Shown here: piece by piece, positions 32,701 through 47,700 of the stretch
How positions within the stretch are numbered: position 1 is the stretch's first letter
Layout: each line of letters begins with the position of its first letter
Assembly: GCA_032622095.1 (NCBI GenBank)
Contig: CP136064.1
Span: 217,944,205-218,008,204, forward strand
DNA from: Siphonodentalium dalli
Lineage: Eukaryota; Mollusca; Scaphopoda; Gadilida; Siphonodentaliidae
DNA length: 64,000 nucleotides
Direction: 5' to 3'
Program-made: the position numbers and the translations under genes
The notes under the pieces: generated by a model
What the model saw: only the letters and a program-made list of their open reading frames with translations
Databases searched by the model: none
What the model was told of the DNA's origin: nothing

Positions 32701-35700
32701 TAGACCTGGATATAAAATGATTGATAATGATTGGATATAAAATGTTTTAATGCAGAATTTTCAGATAGCTAGAGGTAGGACATGAGATTGGTCAGATTGA
32801 AAATATTAGATTCATTACATTGGATAGCATACTGTATGACTATGGAATGGGGTGGGTTAATTTTCTTCTAAGCTGATCATTGGAAAGATATAATGTATGT
32901 AAACAGCGGAAATATAACTAGAGGTGTGACTGTCCCAATGGGACTACGGATACCCCCCTGTTTTTAAAATACTAAGATGTTTCACATGTCAGTAAACATT
33001 TAGTTAAAATAATAAAATAACAGTTCCCATTGCAGGTGTACAACCATAACCCTAATCTTAAACCTATTGACCAAAAATTGTAGGAATAAAAGCTTGGACA
33101 AAATTATGTATGTTGCGAAAAAAATTATAAGTCGAAAAAGGGGAATAACTCCACACAAAATATGTCGGACAGACGTCATAATCGCAGGTGCACAGGTTCC
33201 CATGGTACTAAATATCAGTGCCAAGATTAAAAAACATTGACCGAAAAATGTAGGAATAAAAGCTCGGACAAAATTATGCATGTTGCAAAAAAAGTTTCTA
33301 AGTCGAAAAAGGGGGATAACTCCACCAAAAAATGTCGGACAGACGTCATAATCGCAGGTGCACAAGTTCCCATGGTACTAAATATCTGTGCCATGTTTTA
33401 AAAAAATTTACCGAAAAATGTAGGAATAAAAGCTCGGACAAAAGTATACATGTTGCGAAAAATTTCTAAGTCGAAAAAGGGGGGATAACTCCACCAAAAA
33501 AAGTCCGACAGACTTCATAATCGCAGGTGCACAGGTTCCCATGGTGGTTGATGTCTGTGCCAAGTTTCACGGAATTTGATAAAAAAACGACTGAGAAAAA
33601 CTCCGGACAAATTTATGTCCACGGACGGACGACGGACAAGCTGACTCCAGTATACCCCCCCTAACTTCATTGCGGGGGGTATAATTAAAGGTATGGTTAA
33701 TATTATCAAAACCATTCAATCGATACCAAAATCTAAACAAGTGAAGAATGTGTCATCATTAACATGGATGCAATTATTTATATAGTGATCGTGTGAAAAA
33801 TATTTAGTTATCACATTGTGTCAACAGGATTGGTGGAGGATGTTAATATTTTTAAGCAAATAAACCAAATGACCCTCACTATGCAGGTTAGGGGTGTGTT
33901 ATCATAAGCTATGCCAAGAACTATAAACATAATCAATAGAAATATTTTGAGTTATGAAATCGGATAGAATGGGGTTAATCTTACCCAAACTAATGAACTG
34001 ATAAACACAAAAAGTCTATAAAAAGCATGTCATTGGATTTAGAAACCCATACAATAAGTCAGTCTCTAATGTCATGAACCTGTTTCAACAAAGGGGTTAA
34101 CTTAATATTGCACAGAACACAAAATGGACCAGAGTCATCAATCACAGTTTTGACAGATTTTATCAACAGACTCTGTGAGCCATGCCATCTATCTAGTGTC
34201 CAGCTAAACATAACTCATTGCCAATAATACACTCTCTGTGTAATAAGAACTTCTCTTCTAAGCTCACAGCGCCGGCATTAATTACATTATCAGTTACTTG
34301 AATTTTAAATGGCCATAACTGTTAAAATATACCGGATCAAACTGGATCAAACTCAAATTTGAACCTGATCTGTATTTCGGGGTGAGGACCATATGTACCA
34401 AATTTGGTGCTGATCAGATGAAAAATATTTAAGTCAACACAGCTTGGATGAATTCTATTTAAAAACAAGAGCAGAAAGGGTTAACTAAACGATACCAAAA
34501 ACCATACAGATGAAGAACGTGCTAAGAAAACCTAGGTAAGAAATATGAGGCATATCAGAAGAAAATTGTTTGACTTAGATGCATCAGATAGCATTTGTGT
34601 GCAGGGTTAATTATTTTCTAAATCGATCAACCAATCGATACTATACAGGTGAGGTGTGTGTCATCATAAACCTACATATCAAATATGAACACAATCGGAC
34701 AAGAAATACTTTGGTTACAGCATTGGATAGCTCATGCCTATGTGCGGATGCAAAGAGTTAATAATTTCTAAACTGATCAACCGATCGATACCAAAAACTA
34801 TAGAGTCGAGGAGTGTGTCATCATAAACATGCACATAAAATTTGAACACGATCCGATAAAAAATATTTGAGTAGTCGAATCGGATAGCAAGTGTATGGAC
34901 AGACGGACAAACAACGGATGGTTGATCCGGACGTCGGCATTATGTGTACCATACATGGTATGGGTACACATAAAAATGTTATAATGAATGTACACATCAT
35001 GAACCCACAACAACTCGTGCACAATTTCATGGATCATTTCCGCAATTAAATTTTGCAAGATTAGCACAATTAGCCACATGTTCAAATTGTGAATAAATTC
35101 ATTAAATGACAAACTGTTTAATATTTGTCATAGGCTTCATAAATTTTCATTAAGTTGTGAAAATGCAACCTTGAATTTCACCTTCATCAGCAACACATAA
35201 ACATGTGCAATAGAACTTGCAATTATTCCATACCTGGCTTTGTTCAAACAAAGTTACTTGTTTTTCAAGAAATTTATTTTTAAGATTTAAAATAGTGAGG
35301 GAGGAAGGTTTTAATTTTTATCTCCAAATACAGATATCAGGATGATCGGTGGCTTGAGATGGGAGCCAACATGAATATAATGGTACTAGAGTTTTATGCT
35401 GATTTTCCTTAAAATCCAAAACAACTCAATAAATGAAGGATAAATACTGTGTGAAGGAAGATGAAAGTATTTCAATCGTCCCTGTAAGGGTTTATCGTCA
35501 TCATTGTTTAACTGGTTCACTGCTAAATATCCTACATACACGTAATAAAATGTGTATATATATTTCAACAAACAGAAAATTATTGAATTTTATGCTCGCA
35601 TTTGATAATTTGCACTCTTTTCTCAAATTTGACCCCCATATATATACATTTGTGATTATGTTATGAGCCTGGATGTCTCACTAGGCTATGGTTATGAGCT

Positions 35701-38700
35701 TGGATGTCTCAATAGGCAATGGTTATGAGTCGGGATGTCTCATTTGGCTATGACTATGCCTATGGGCCTGGATGTCTCATTAGCCATTAGGCTATGGTTA
35801 TGAGCCTTGATGTCTCATTAGACTATGGTTATATGTCTGGATGTCTCATTAGGCAATGATTATGAGTCTGGATGTCTCATTAGGCAATGGTTATGAGCCT
35901 GGATGTCTCATTAGGCTATGGTTATGAGCCTGGTTGTCTGTTTGTCAAATTAGGTTATCGATATGAGCCTGGATGTCTGATTAGGTTATGGTTATGAGCT
36001 TGGTTGTCAGCCGCCCTTAGGGCAAAACATTTGTAATTTTTCTCAAACTTTTCGCGATATAAGTACCTTTTCTGACAATTTTATTGGTCGGCATCCATTC
36101 AAACTTCACAATGTCCAAATTTAATTATATATGTAACAATATTTCTGAAATATTACCTGACAAACGCTATTTAAATGATTAAACTAAATAAGAGTTGACT
36201 AAACAAGACCGTGTCATTGCCAAAGCCCATATCTGGGCTTCCAGCATTCTTACATAGGGTCCAAATATGGGCTTTCAGCACTGAACCAGTTAAGAACTTC
36301 CTTTGATTGTGGGATGCCTGCTAATTGAATTTCAACTAAATAATAGACATGGTTAGCATTTAAAATAGACTGGCTTCTGAGTGCCATGTATTATACATTT
36401 AAATTGTATTACTATTTGTCTATTACTGAGGCCAGTATACTTGTTTAGCTTTTCACAACTTTGATCATATCATGATAATGCAAAAAATGGTGGTGAAATT
36501 TCATTTTGCACACATTGCTTACAATAAAAAATATCAACGAGGGTCTCGAAAATCAGTGAGAGATTTCTTGAGAAACAAAGAACTAATTTTGGATGGTCTC
36601 CAAGATTTTTACAGCAGACATCCAAAATAAAGATTTCTAAATAAATACCTGGCTTAGGGCTCTTCATGGGAGACTTTTTGCCGACAGATTTTCGTGGACT
36701 CTTCGGACTTTTCCCATATTTCTTTGCGAAGCTGGCCTTCATTGTAACTTCAATCTCTTCAGCCCCCTTAAGGTGACACTCTTTAACCTTCTCCTCGAGT
36801 TCATCAATGACACTCTGGAAAAGTAATGTCAACATCAACAATGACACTCTGGGAAGAATAATGTCAAAATAAACAATGACACTCGGGGAAGAATAATGCC
36901 AAATAAACAATGCCACTCTGGGAAATTAATGTCAAGATCAACAATCACTCTCAGGGGGGAAATAATATCAAGATCAACAATGACACTCTCGGAAAAATAA
37001 TGAAAAGTTCATTAGGCCATGTAAATTAATTTCTCAAGCCAAAATATTTTGAAAAGCATGTGCGAGTGAGGTTTTTAATTTAATAATTTATCTCTGGGGC
37101 ACACGCCAATGAAGCATTCCACCGCTAGCTCTGGGAGTAATTTCAGTTGACCGCGGCCATTATATCCGGAACATATGTCCATAAAAAGTTAATTGATAGA
37201 TTCCGCGCAGTTATTTGATGCCGACTATAATTTTTCGGACATAAACACAAATAAAACTGTTGCATATGCGGGGTATCTGTCGCGGGGCTGATAAACGGGA
37301 AATTTACTTTACCGTGGCTTTAATGGTCATCTACAAAAACTGTTAAGGTTAAGTCTTACACAACCATGGCTTTATTTGTGTAAAATACGGACAATATGAA
37401 AAAATTCAATAAACAAAATCACAGCTGTTCAATCGAGATAAATTAGATTGACAACATACAAGATGTGGCCTCAAACAATGTTTTCTCTTTTCTGAGACTT
37501 TCCCTGTAATTAGGCTATAAACTGACTGAGGTGAAATCTATGGCCAACCCAATGTTCTCTAGCTCTTGTACTATTACAGCACAAAAAACTTGTGTCAGAT
37601 AACATCAACATGTCCACAGATGCGTGTCTTTCTATCAATTTGACTTTACAACAGTATCTCTGATATTTGCTTGGGCAAAAACAAAAGTAAAGCATCTGTA
37701 GCTATATTACCTTAGTAGTTAGCTTAGCAAATGTTTTTGCATTGCTGAGTATTGTGGTGAAACAGCCGTATATATCCTTATCTCCAAGTTTGTCCGCATA
37801 GCAACCAATGTGTTCCAATAATTTCTTGACACTCTTCTCGTTGTAAGGCAACAGGGAGAGACAATATGACAAATGTTTCCACCGATTCTCTACACTGAAA
37901 TATATAGCATGATAACTTTATTAGAGCTGTAAAGATTTTATGTCATATATTTACATGCCTCAAAATATGGTGCTGGACATTTTCAGAATGAGGTCCCCAG
38001 AGGGTGAATTTATCCGAAAATTTCCAATTGGTGCTGATTGGTGTAAACAATATTTATTCCCAATATTTAACAAGATGAATATTTTTAACAAAAATGCTAA
38101 TGGATGATTATTAGTGATTGGAATGGGATGAGACAACAAGCCTAATGTGGCTTTTTTGAAAGTCCTCTCCCAGATCGCTAAAATTTCCCGAACTACATAA
38201 GGCCGTTCGGGCGAGTCAGGCAGGAATTTTTGCTGGTTTGTACTTTATTTCCAATTGTCCTCTGGAGACCTCATGCTGCATGGCCTCATCTGATATGGGA
38301 GACCTAGACATAGAGTTAAGTTCCCAGATGGTGAAGATGGTGATTTACACCCATTGGGCACCTCAATATTGCATTGTGTTGTCTGCCGATTTGGGGATAT
38401 AGAGAAACTAAATAAGAAATTTTCTAACTAAAAAACTTGTTAATTTGATAATAAAGATAAGGCCTATGCAGAATGAGGTCCCAGAGGGTGAATATACTGA
38501 TGCTCGCCCACTGTGCAGAGAAGCGTCACTAAATTCACCCTCTGGGGACCTAATTCTGCACATGCCCACCTCCATATTTTGAGGCCTGTATATTTATAGC
38601 ACATTTTGCTACTGTCAATACAGCATATGGCTATAGATATTAAAAAGTGCTAAGATCAATTGTGATACATATACATCATATATGTGATACAAATAGCATT

Positions 38701-41700
38701 ACTCGGTCATATCTAACAAGTAGTGCTGATTTGTTTTGTGAAGAATTAGACATCATCTTGTACCCCATGCATCACAGTTGTTAATCTGATCTGGTGATAT
38801 CTTCAAGATAAAAATTTAATAACATCTTTTTTGTGCAATCTCACATCTGAATTTCTTCGTGTGAGCATAGACAATCAAATTTTCCCCTCATTTGAAATAT
38901 TCTTTCGAGCCACTATTCAATGAGTTTGTTCACATATAAAATTAATCTAACAGGAGTAAATATACCCATAGTTTACTTACTTTGTAGCTTTGTATCTCAG
39001 ACAGAGTTTCTCTACTAATCCCTCGCATTGTTTGTCTTTTGTAATGAATGAGAACAGATAACTGGAAAATAAAGATACAAATTAACCATTTCTATATTAA
39101 ATGGATTCTCCCACTCAGTTATGAAAGTAGCCGCCATAGGAATAGTCTATTGTTCATGTGGAGGGATGACCAGATAAGCAGATGAAAGGATAATACAAGT
39201 GCTCAAGGAGTTCCGTTTTAATGCTGGTGAGAAATGTAAGTTAACAAATAATGTTCAACAAACGACCCATTTATTGAACTTATTATCCAAACTTTTTCCA
39301 AAGGGAACTACTCATCAATGAGTATTTAGTAGAGAAAGGGTTAACTATACACTATATCTATTATAATAACACATGTATGAGTAATATGGATATAAAAAGG
39401 CATCCAACATTTTAGAAACCCTTAAGCAAATCAGCTGAAATAAAATTAACTGAATTTTGAAGATAATTAGCAGAGATATTTCATGCTTTGATAGCACATT
39501 GTCTTTTATGGATTCTTTTATTATGACAAATGATTATCAAGTTCTCTATAAAATCTCTATAATGAGGATAAAAAGTAGATATCTACCAATATTGTTACAG
39601 AATCATTGTTAGAAAATGTGCAGATCTTAGCAGAATGTATTCAGAGTGATAAATATGGCACACACAATTATTTTGACACACTCTTTCTTTAAAACTATTA
39701 ACATTTTTTTATTAACTTCAATAATAGTCTGGTCTAGACTTGGTTCTACATTTGCTCTAGCCATGTTAGTTGGTGGATTTATTGGATGTCAATTTTGTGT
39801 GTCGTCATTTCCTACAAATTATGAAATGTTACTCACTCCATAATTGTTCTAAAACTGTCATCACTGACTCCTGTATCTGTATCAGAAAGACGACTTATAA
39901 TATCAGGCATGATATTATACACAGCATTGCCCTGAAATTCAATGGGAAAAACAGCTACATTTTGCGATGATATTATAAATTATTCCAATTAACTAAATAG
40001 GGAAAACTAAGAATAAATTATCACCCTTCAGTTGAGTGTCGTGCTAAACCGAAACAAAATATAACAAGAGCACACTGTCGGGGCGTGGAATAATACGCCG
40101 TTTCTGGAGTAGAGTGGGGCAAGGTTTAATTAATTTGTTTGAAACCTTTGACTTAAGACGAAATAATAACAAAAATAAAACACAATAACTTCAAAGTGTG
40201 GTATTTTTGACTGAAAAACCAAATTTAAAAAATATATATTTATTTTCGGCTATTTTCAGACAAAAAAAATCCTATAACTCTGGCAAAAATGGTCGGATCG
40301 GATTCAAATTCGAACATGACCTGCAAAATCATGTAGACAGAACCCATATTTGAACTTGATCTGTATACCAAATTTGGTTCAGTTCACTCGATTCAATCTA
40401 AAGTTATCATCCGGAAACCGCAAATCAGGTAAAATCTAAGTAAAAAAAAGGGGCATAACTCAGTCAAAATCATGCAGACGAAACCCATATTCGAACTTGA
40501 TCTGTATTTTGGTGTGGTAAACTAACATACCAAATTTGGTTCAGTTCACTCAATTCAATCTAAAGTTATCATCCGGAAACCAAAAGCAGACGGCCGACAG
40601 ACAACCCATTACATAATACGACCGTTTTTTCAAACGGGCGTATAAAAATAGACAAGTATCACATGACTTGAAATATCAAATCATTCTCTTTTTTATGGCA
40701 TGATTTCAATTACAATATAAAAGATTGCCCAACCGCCTGTTTAGAGCGTTTAAATTCCTGTTGATGAAGGTAAGTGTACTAGAGTTAGTGCGTGAAGGAG
40801 CGTACGATTGAATGTATGTATCGGATGAATGTTCTATATTGTATCCAACATGTATAATAATTCTTTCTGTATGTAAAATCATCTGACTTAAATTCAATAA
40901 AAAAAAATTATCTCAAGTTATTCCAAGGATAACATCTTAACAGCCACTTCAATCAATATCAAGAGTGCATATATGTTCTTACACAATCAAGATGTCCCCA
41001 CGATAGTTTGGCATGAAATATGTTCCATGCCACAACCTGATTAAAGGGGGAACGGAACATCTGAACAAACTTAAAGTTATGTTAAGTGTTTATTTATCAT
41101 CCAATTTCCGTGTTTTACTTCTAGCAATGGAATAATGAGAAAACAACATTTGTATTTGGTAACAATATTCCAGTTCCATCTTGAATATTCTTACATCTAA
41201 GCGATTGCAAACAGGTTATTGTGTACAACACACATCAAATTAACATGACTAACAACAGTATGCTCCTCCCACCAATTTAAAGTTATGAGTGACCAGCGAT
41301 TGTGTCCTACACTCGCATTAATGATAGGTCTGCCATCTAAAAATTGACATGACATTAACCAATAGTAAGTCATTGATGAATTAAGGTGTCCACCATGTGG
41401 AAAAAAAATGCTCAATTGCCATGTTACAGTGCTCATGCCAACACATATTTTCCATGTTACAGCGTTCATGGTTACACATATTTGCCATGTTACAGTGTTC
41501 ATGGGTACACATATTTACCAAGTTACAGTGTTCATGGGTACACACATTTGCCATGTTATAGTGTTCATGGGTACACATATTTGCCATGTTATACTGTACA
41601 TGGGTACACATATTTGCCATGTTACATATTGTTAGGCCAATGTATTCTCTTATATATGCGAGGCTCCCTATAACAGAATGCATCGGCAAAGGGTTTTAGC

Positions 41701-44700
41701 AAAATTTCAAGAAGCTCCAGTCATGGAAGGGTTAATATATACTGAATCACTTTAAAGACATTTACAGTTTTCCATCTGATGTCAAATTCAGTGACATTTC
41801 AAGAATTCGGGAAAGAATGTTTTCCTTTGGTCCAGTAAGATCTATTACGCAACAGGATGTAAATGGTAGAACTTGCCACAATTTGACAGATATATATATA
41901 TAAATTTGAGAACATTTCGAGCCTTGGGATTAGAAATTTACCTTGTGTGATAGTTCATCAAAGAACAGCATAGCCATGTCACATATCTGCTCATTGTCAT
42001 CGGTAATGCAGCAGGCCATCTCACTAATCTGTCCTTTGACCTTCACACGATCGTTTAATATCAAGTGGGTCAGCACCTGTAAGGTTGTCTTCCTCACAAC
42101 AGGTGAATGGTCCCTCAGTCTGTGGTATAAAATAGATACTTTATTGTCAAATGCTACTTCTACATTAGTGATGTTGCCATCACCTATACTGTATCCGCAA
42201 CAATGGTGGTGTATGACCTCTAATGCTATTGATCAATTGTATACGTGGTAAACTGCTATGCACGAAACACTATACATACTAATATCCCCTAATTCGTCTA
42301 TGAAAAGAGTCGGCTATAACACTGGTTATAATGGCGTAAATTGCCTTTATAAATTATCATGTGTTTGTTTATGAAAATGTTAGGGATACCCTGCATTAAT
42401 TCCAAAAAATCTGGGAATATCCAGCATAATACTTGAACTTCACCAATTAGCAGTTTACTAAACAAGGATCCCATGACCAGGTGATCAGTATTTTCACATG
42501 CGGTGACCAACATCTGTCAACACAATGTGTATCTGTTTACCCCACAGAAAGACAAAACGTCTCATAAATGTGTTTTAGACAATGGATTATATTTCAATGG
42601 ATTGTGTCAATGCCATGTGATATATAGGTAAGGATTTTGATAAAATGGTAACTTAGTTAATTTTAAGCATTTATTACATGGCCCAATTCAACTTTATATA
42701 GAAGGTGATGGACTGAGTTGAATATATAACAACTTCTACTAAAAAGTAGAGAAATCCAAAACCAGATTTATCTCTAAAACACTCGATAGTGATATTAAAA
42801 TTAATGTTTTGACAATATTCAGGTTGCTCAATACGTGAAAACAATAAACAGAAAATTTCATCTGCAAATGTCTTGCACATATTCAAGGTAGAGTTCTTAA
42901 AGTGATGTGAAACACTCCGGTAGGATGATCAAATAGAAATTTAGAATAATCTTGCTCAAAGTAGTTATTTTATACAAATATTAGTCCAAATTGACAACAC
43001 AAACAGCATATCTACTTATATATTAATTAAATGCAATGACTCTCGATGGCGAAATTACAAATTGTTTGATTATTGCTGAAAATGCGTCCCAAATAGAGAT
43101 GAAAAAATTTACAATTGGGCGTAGTTCAGCCAATGTTTTCTATGGAGCGAGTGGTTTGGTCGATTTCTTGGAAATTTTTGGCGATGTTAGTAGAATGCTA
43201 CATTTCCCAGGTTGGCATAGCACCTGAGTACTAACTTATCAATTTCACACATCCAAACAAGGGGCGGGGGGGTTTGTTGGTCCAAAAGACCACCCACCCA
43301 CCCCGGCAAAAAATTTCCCCCTGGATAAGGCTTATATAAAATCTCATCATTACAACTATCTTACCTTGCATAGAGGTTTGGTGTCCATGGCTCTATGAGA
43401 TTAGGAAACCTAACAGTAAGGTCTCCGAGAGCGATGATGCTGTTTGCACGAATCTCTGGATGTTTTGATTTCTCCAATATCGTGAAGAGCAACTGCAAAT
43501 GTGATTCACAATACTCAGAGCTGTGAAGATAAATAATACAAGTTTTAGTCTAAATTCGTCGTGTTTATAAATACATATCCCCTGGGCCACTTATTATCGA
43601 GATTCCCAATAGGTACACATGTATATCAACTGTCAGCTATATATGCCTTGTTCTGTCAGATAACATCATATTGTTATTTATAACTTTGGTTGGGTAAAAT
43701 ACCATTAGTGAAAAGGCAGTATTCAGGCATAAACTTGGCTCAAATATTCATTTGTCCATATAATTGTAAATAGCAAGCATTAGCTTTTCTAAAGAATAAA
43801 AGGAATCATTTAACTGACACTTTAGGTGGCACAAAAGAGTACAATTAGGCCTACAATCCGTGCAGTTGCGAACACTTAGGCGAACCATGGTCTGGCCTGC
43901 AGGAGAATTTTTTTTAATTTTGACAAAAAGTTTAACCGCTTGTATAGATTTGTAAACATATAAACATAGCTATGTAATGACAAAACTGTTTATTTGGACG
44001 TATTTCTGTATTATGCATACAATGTTTACCTTTGGTCATTAAATGATCTATGGTCGTTTGTTGAACTTATTATCTGAACATTTCCTAAGGGATAGCTACT
44101 CGTCAATGAGTATTTGGCATAGGAAGCGGTAAAGTAGTACAGTTCCTTTCAGAATAGAGCGACGTATAACACCATTCTAGTTTAAAGTGGGGAGTGATAT
44201 ACAGTAATGCTCTAAATAATCGACTCCTTAACTGCAGCAGAATTATGGGTAATTTTTTAGGATTTAGTCGGAAATATGGCTTGTTGCCATTCATCGGAAA
44301 GCTCTCACTGAGAGCTTTCCGATGAATGGCAACAAGCCATATTTCCGACAAAATCCTAAAAAATTACCCATAATTCTGCTGTGGTTAAGGAGTTGATTAT
44401 TTAAAGCATTACTATATAATGATTTACCTGACTATCATGTATTTAGACAAAGCGAGGGTAGCAGCAGTCTGTAGTTTGTGGTCAGTATATTTAGACTGGT
44501 TATGACAAATGGTTGTCAGTAAAGGAGCTATGGAAGCTAGCAATGTCTGGCCAGTCACGATTTCCTTCTCGCATATCGCCCGAATATATTCTGCCTCCGC
44601 GTCCTCTGCTACAGCTCCACCCAGTCCTAGCTCCTCCTCAATCGTCTCCGCATCACCAGCATTCTGAAACAAAATTAAATATTGTTTTTGAAGAATATCA

Positions 44701-47700
44701 TAGATGGAAACTATTCAGCAGGCTGGAGTCTGCTGACAGTAAGATTTAATTTTGTCTTTTCTGTGCAATTTGTAATCATAACATGTTAATAAATATCTAC
44801 AAGATATATAATAGTAACAAATGGTCCACAAAATATGGAATCCTATTGTGCACAGTTGGACATACAGTAAATTGTTTGAATTACGAAGCATTCAACAATC
44901 CATCATATTAAAGTTGTCCAGCACTGACAAAAGCTGAGCCTGAGTTTAGTGTGCCTGTCATTTGCAGAATGAGGTCCCCAGAGGGTGAATTTAGCGACGC
45001 TATCCCACATAGCGGGCTAGCATCACTAAATTTAGCCTCTGGGGACCTCATTCTGCTACGGGAGAATAGACTCAGATTGAAGTTCCCAAATGGTGAATAT
45101 TTTGATGTACACCCATTGGGAACCTTGATTATGCTATGTGTCATCTGCCAACTAAACTAAAAAAAGAAATAAAATCTATGTGAAGAAGTTTCTATAGAAA
45201 TTTGATAATAAAGAAACTTTCCAGAGAAGAGGCCTAAGTAGAATGAGGTCCCCAGAGGCTGAATTTAGTGATGCTAGCACGCCATGCGGGTTAGCGTCAC
45301 TAAATTCACCCTCTGGGGACCTCATTCTGCAAATGACAGGCACACTAAACTCAGGCTTGGCTGAACCCTTTCTATTATAAACCTATGTCATTTGTTCAAC
45401 TTATTATCATGACATTTCCCTCAATAAATAGGACTCCTTCTGTACTTTTAGTTCTCTGCCATCAGCCTGTATTACCTATACATCCATGCAAATCAATATT
45501 AGACCATTCCTGTGTACACATTTTAACTAACTGGGAGAATCCATTTACTATACAAAGGGTTAATGTTCCCAGTAAAGTGAGGATATCTATATTTGTGGAT
45601 GTTATCTGGGTACGTTTCAGTTGATTACTGCGGGTCAGTGGTTTCTATGTGCAGTGGGATGAATTCCAAGTACAGATAACCCTCTGCAATTCTTTCCATT
45701 ATGATCAAAACTGACAGTATTGCGATACGGTTGATGAAATAGATGTAAAACTGCAACAGACCCTGGTACATTCAAGATATTATCTGCTATAAAGACAACA
45801 TTAATATTTCTCAGAATAAACATTGGTGGTGTGAGAGTGACGCAAATGTGATGCTGTGTTTGTAACATAATTTTTTGCATATATATGAAACCACTTGAAA
45901 CTGTCTGGGTAATGATCAAAACATTGATCTATTTCAATAAATTCTCGTACAGTATCAAATAAACTAACCTTGGATTTGTTCCCATCGTTGGTAGTTTTGT
46001 TTATTCGTGAGTTTTCCTGTACAGCTCTCCGTCGTTTTAACTCACCAGCGATATTGTTGTCAACGTGAACAAGCTGCCTGAATGCCATCTCTCCAGCCAA
46101 TGTGATGAAACGAGCCAGCAAGTATGATGGGATGGATTTATCCGAGTCTCCCGCACCTTGGTCTGGAAACAAATCATAGAGATGGTTGACAACTTTAATA
46201 TTTAAAAATAAATTTTTAGGCTATATAATTTACTGTAATCAGCTATATTCACACCCAATTCATAACCTTAATGATGTATATGGCTAGAGCTCTGACAAGC
46301 ATATAGTTCATGAAGTAAAGTATCATATTGATGGGAAAAAAACAGAACTTTACAACTCTCTTTCATACATTGTGTATTCGTACCACTGATTGGTTTCATT
46401 TCTATAAGAAAATATTTCATAATTTGAACATGACATGTAAATTGAATCATCTCTCGTAACCATATAACTCTTAGCAGGGTAAAATTAATAGATGAAAAAA
46501 AATCACAATTTAACAAATTTCATTTTGAAATGACTGCTCTTGGCTCAAACTTATAACAGGCCAGGAACCTACATGACTACGTCACTAATGTAATCTCTAA
46601 ACCGTCGCTCAGACGTTCGGATAGTTGCTGTCTGGAACTCATGCAGTGGATGAGCTAGATATTTGTTGCAGGAGTTATTGTACTTTAATATGAGTGAAAG
46701 GGATCATGTGTATTTACGAAAATCTATTGAATGGTTGAGGTGTGCTTGATGTTCAAAATCGAGACACAATCGATTCCTTTTTACCTTGTAAATGTCAGTG
46801 ATAAGTTTTTAACAATAACAATAAACATTTATATATGTTTTTAACAAATTTACAATAAATGAAAATGGTCAATGACACTGTAGTTCAACTTGGGGAAGGA
46901 GTTTACTATTTGCTGAGCAATGAATAGAATGATAAAGTAGAAGGAAAGCCAAAAGGTTACAGTAAAGGTCTTGTATGGCAGAGTTTCCACTACTACGGCA
47001 GCCCGGCCGTCCAGCGGCCTCATTCCCCTCCCAAACCTTGACTTAATATTGGCCACAAAATAGCCACAGACCTAGTTCAGCCCCCTTTTTACACAGGACG
47101 AGCGATCACCAACACTGATGGATAACACTTGGTGCCTGAATAAGACATGATCAGTAGTGTGGACCACGTGCACAGTTGTCTACACCATCCTGGGTAACGC
47201 TTTGTCGGCGAATGTTTAGTAGTAATCAGCCTCTCATATTTTAATTTACCGTAGATTTCTGTCTATAAGTCCCAACTTTCTGACATACTATTTCCTCTCA
47301 AAATGCGCATCATACATCGGTAAGTCATTAGGGGGCTGAATTCTGATCTACAACCATGAACACAAGTGAGGTCTGGCAGTACGTCACTGTGACAAATGTG
47401 AAATGTCACCAAAGATTCGACAAAATCTGAATCTTGGAAGCTGATTTCGAATCGAAGTGAATCAGACGAATGATTTTGAATCGCATCGAATCAAATCGAA
47501 TATCAGCTAGGGTCCTAATTTTACCCCAAAACAAATGTTTAATTAAAAATAAAACAATTAAAATATTAATTATTATCAGTGTATTTATTCCCTATCCAAT
47601 ATTAATACAAAATTATCCTTTATACGAATTCAGCTTGAGGTCATCTCGGTCAGAGGAATGGCTTTTGATTTTACACCAAATTGTTTTGATTGGTACTGTG

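Noticed and set aside
33000-33365. Minus-strand open frame of 121 codons
   Set aside because: It lies wholly inside the dispersed 165-bp repeat; the protein shows the same internal periodicity.
35655-36012. CRISPR-like array of regularly spaced repeats
   Set aside because: Units are directly adjacent with no unique spacers, and the window is eukaryotic; it is a minisatellite.
41386-41689. Long open frames of about 100 codons on both strands
   Set aside because: They arise because a 33-bp minisatellite has a period divisible by three; the protein is a simple repeat in every frame.
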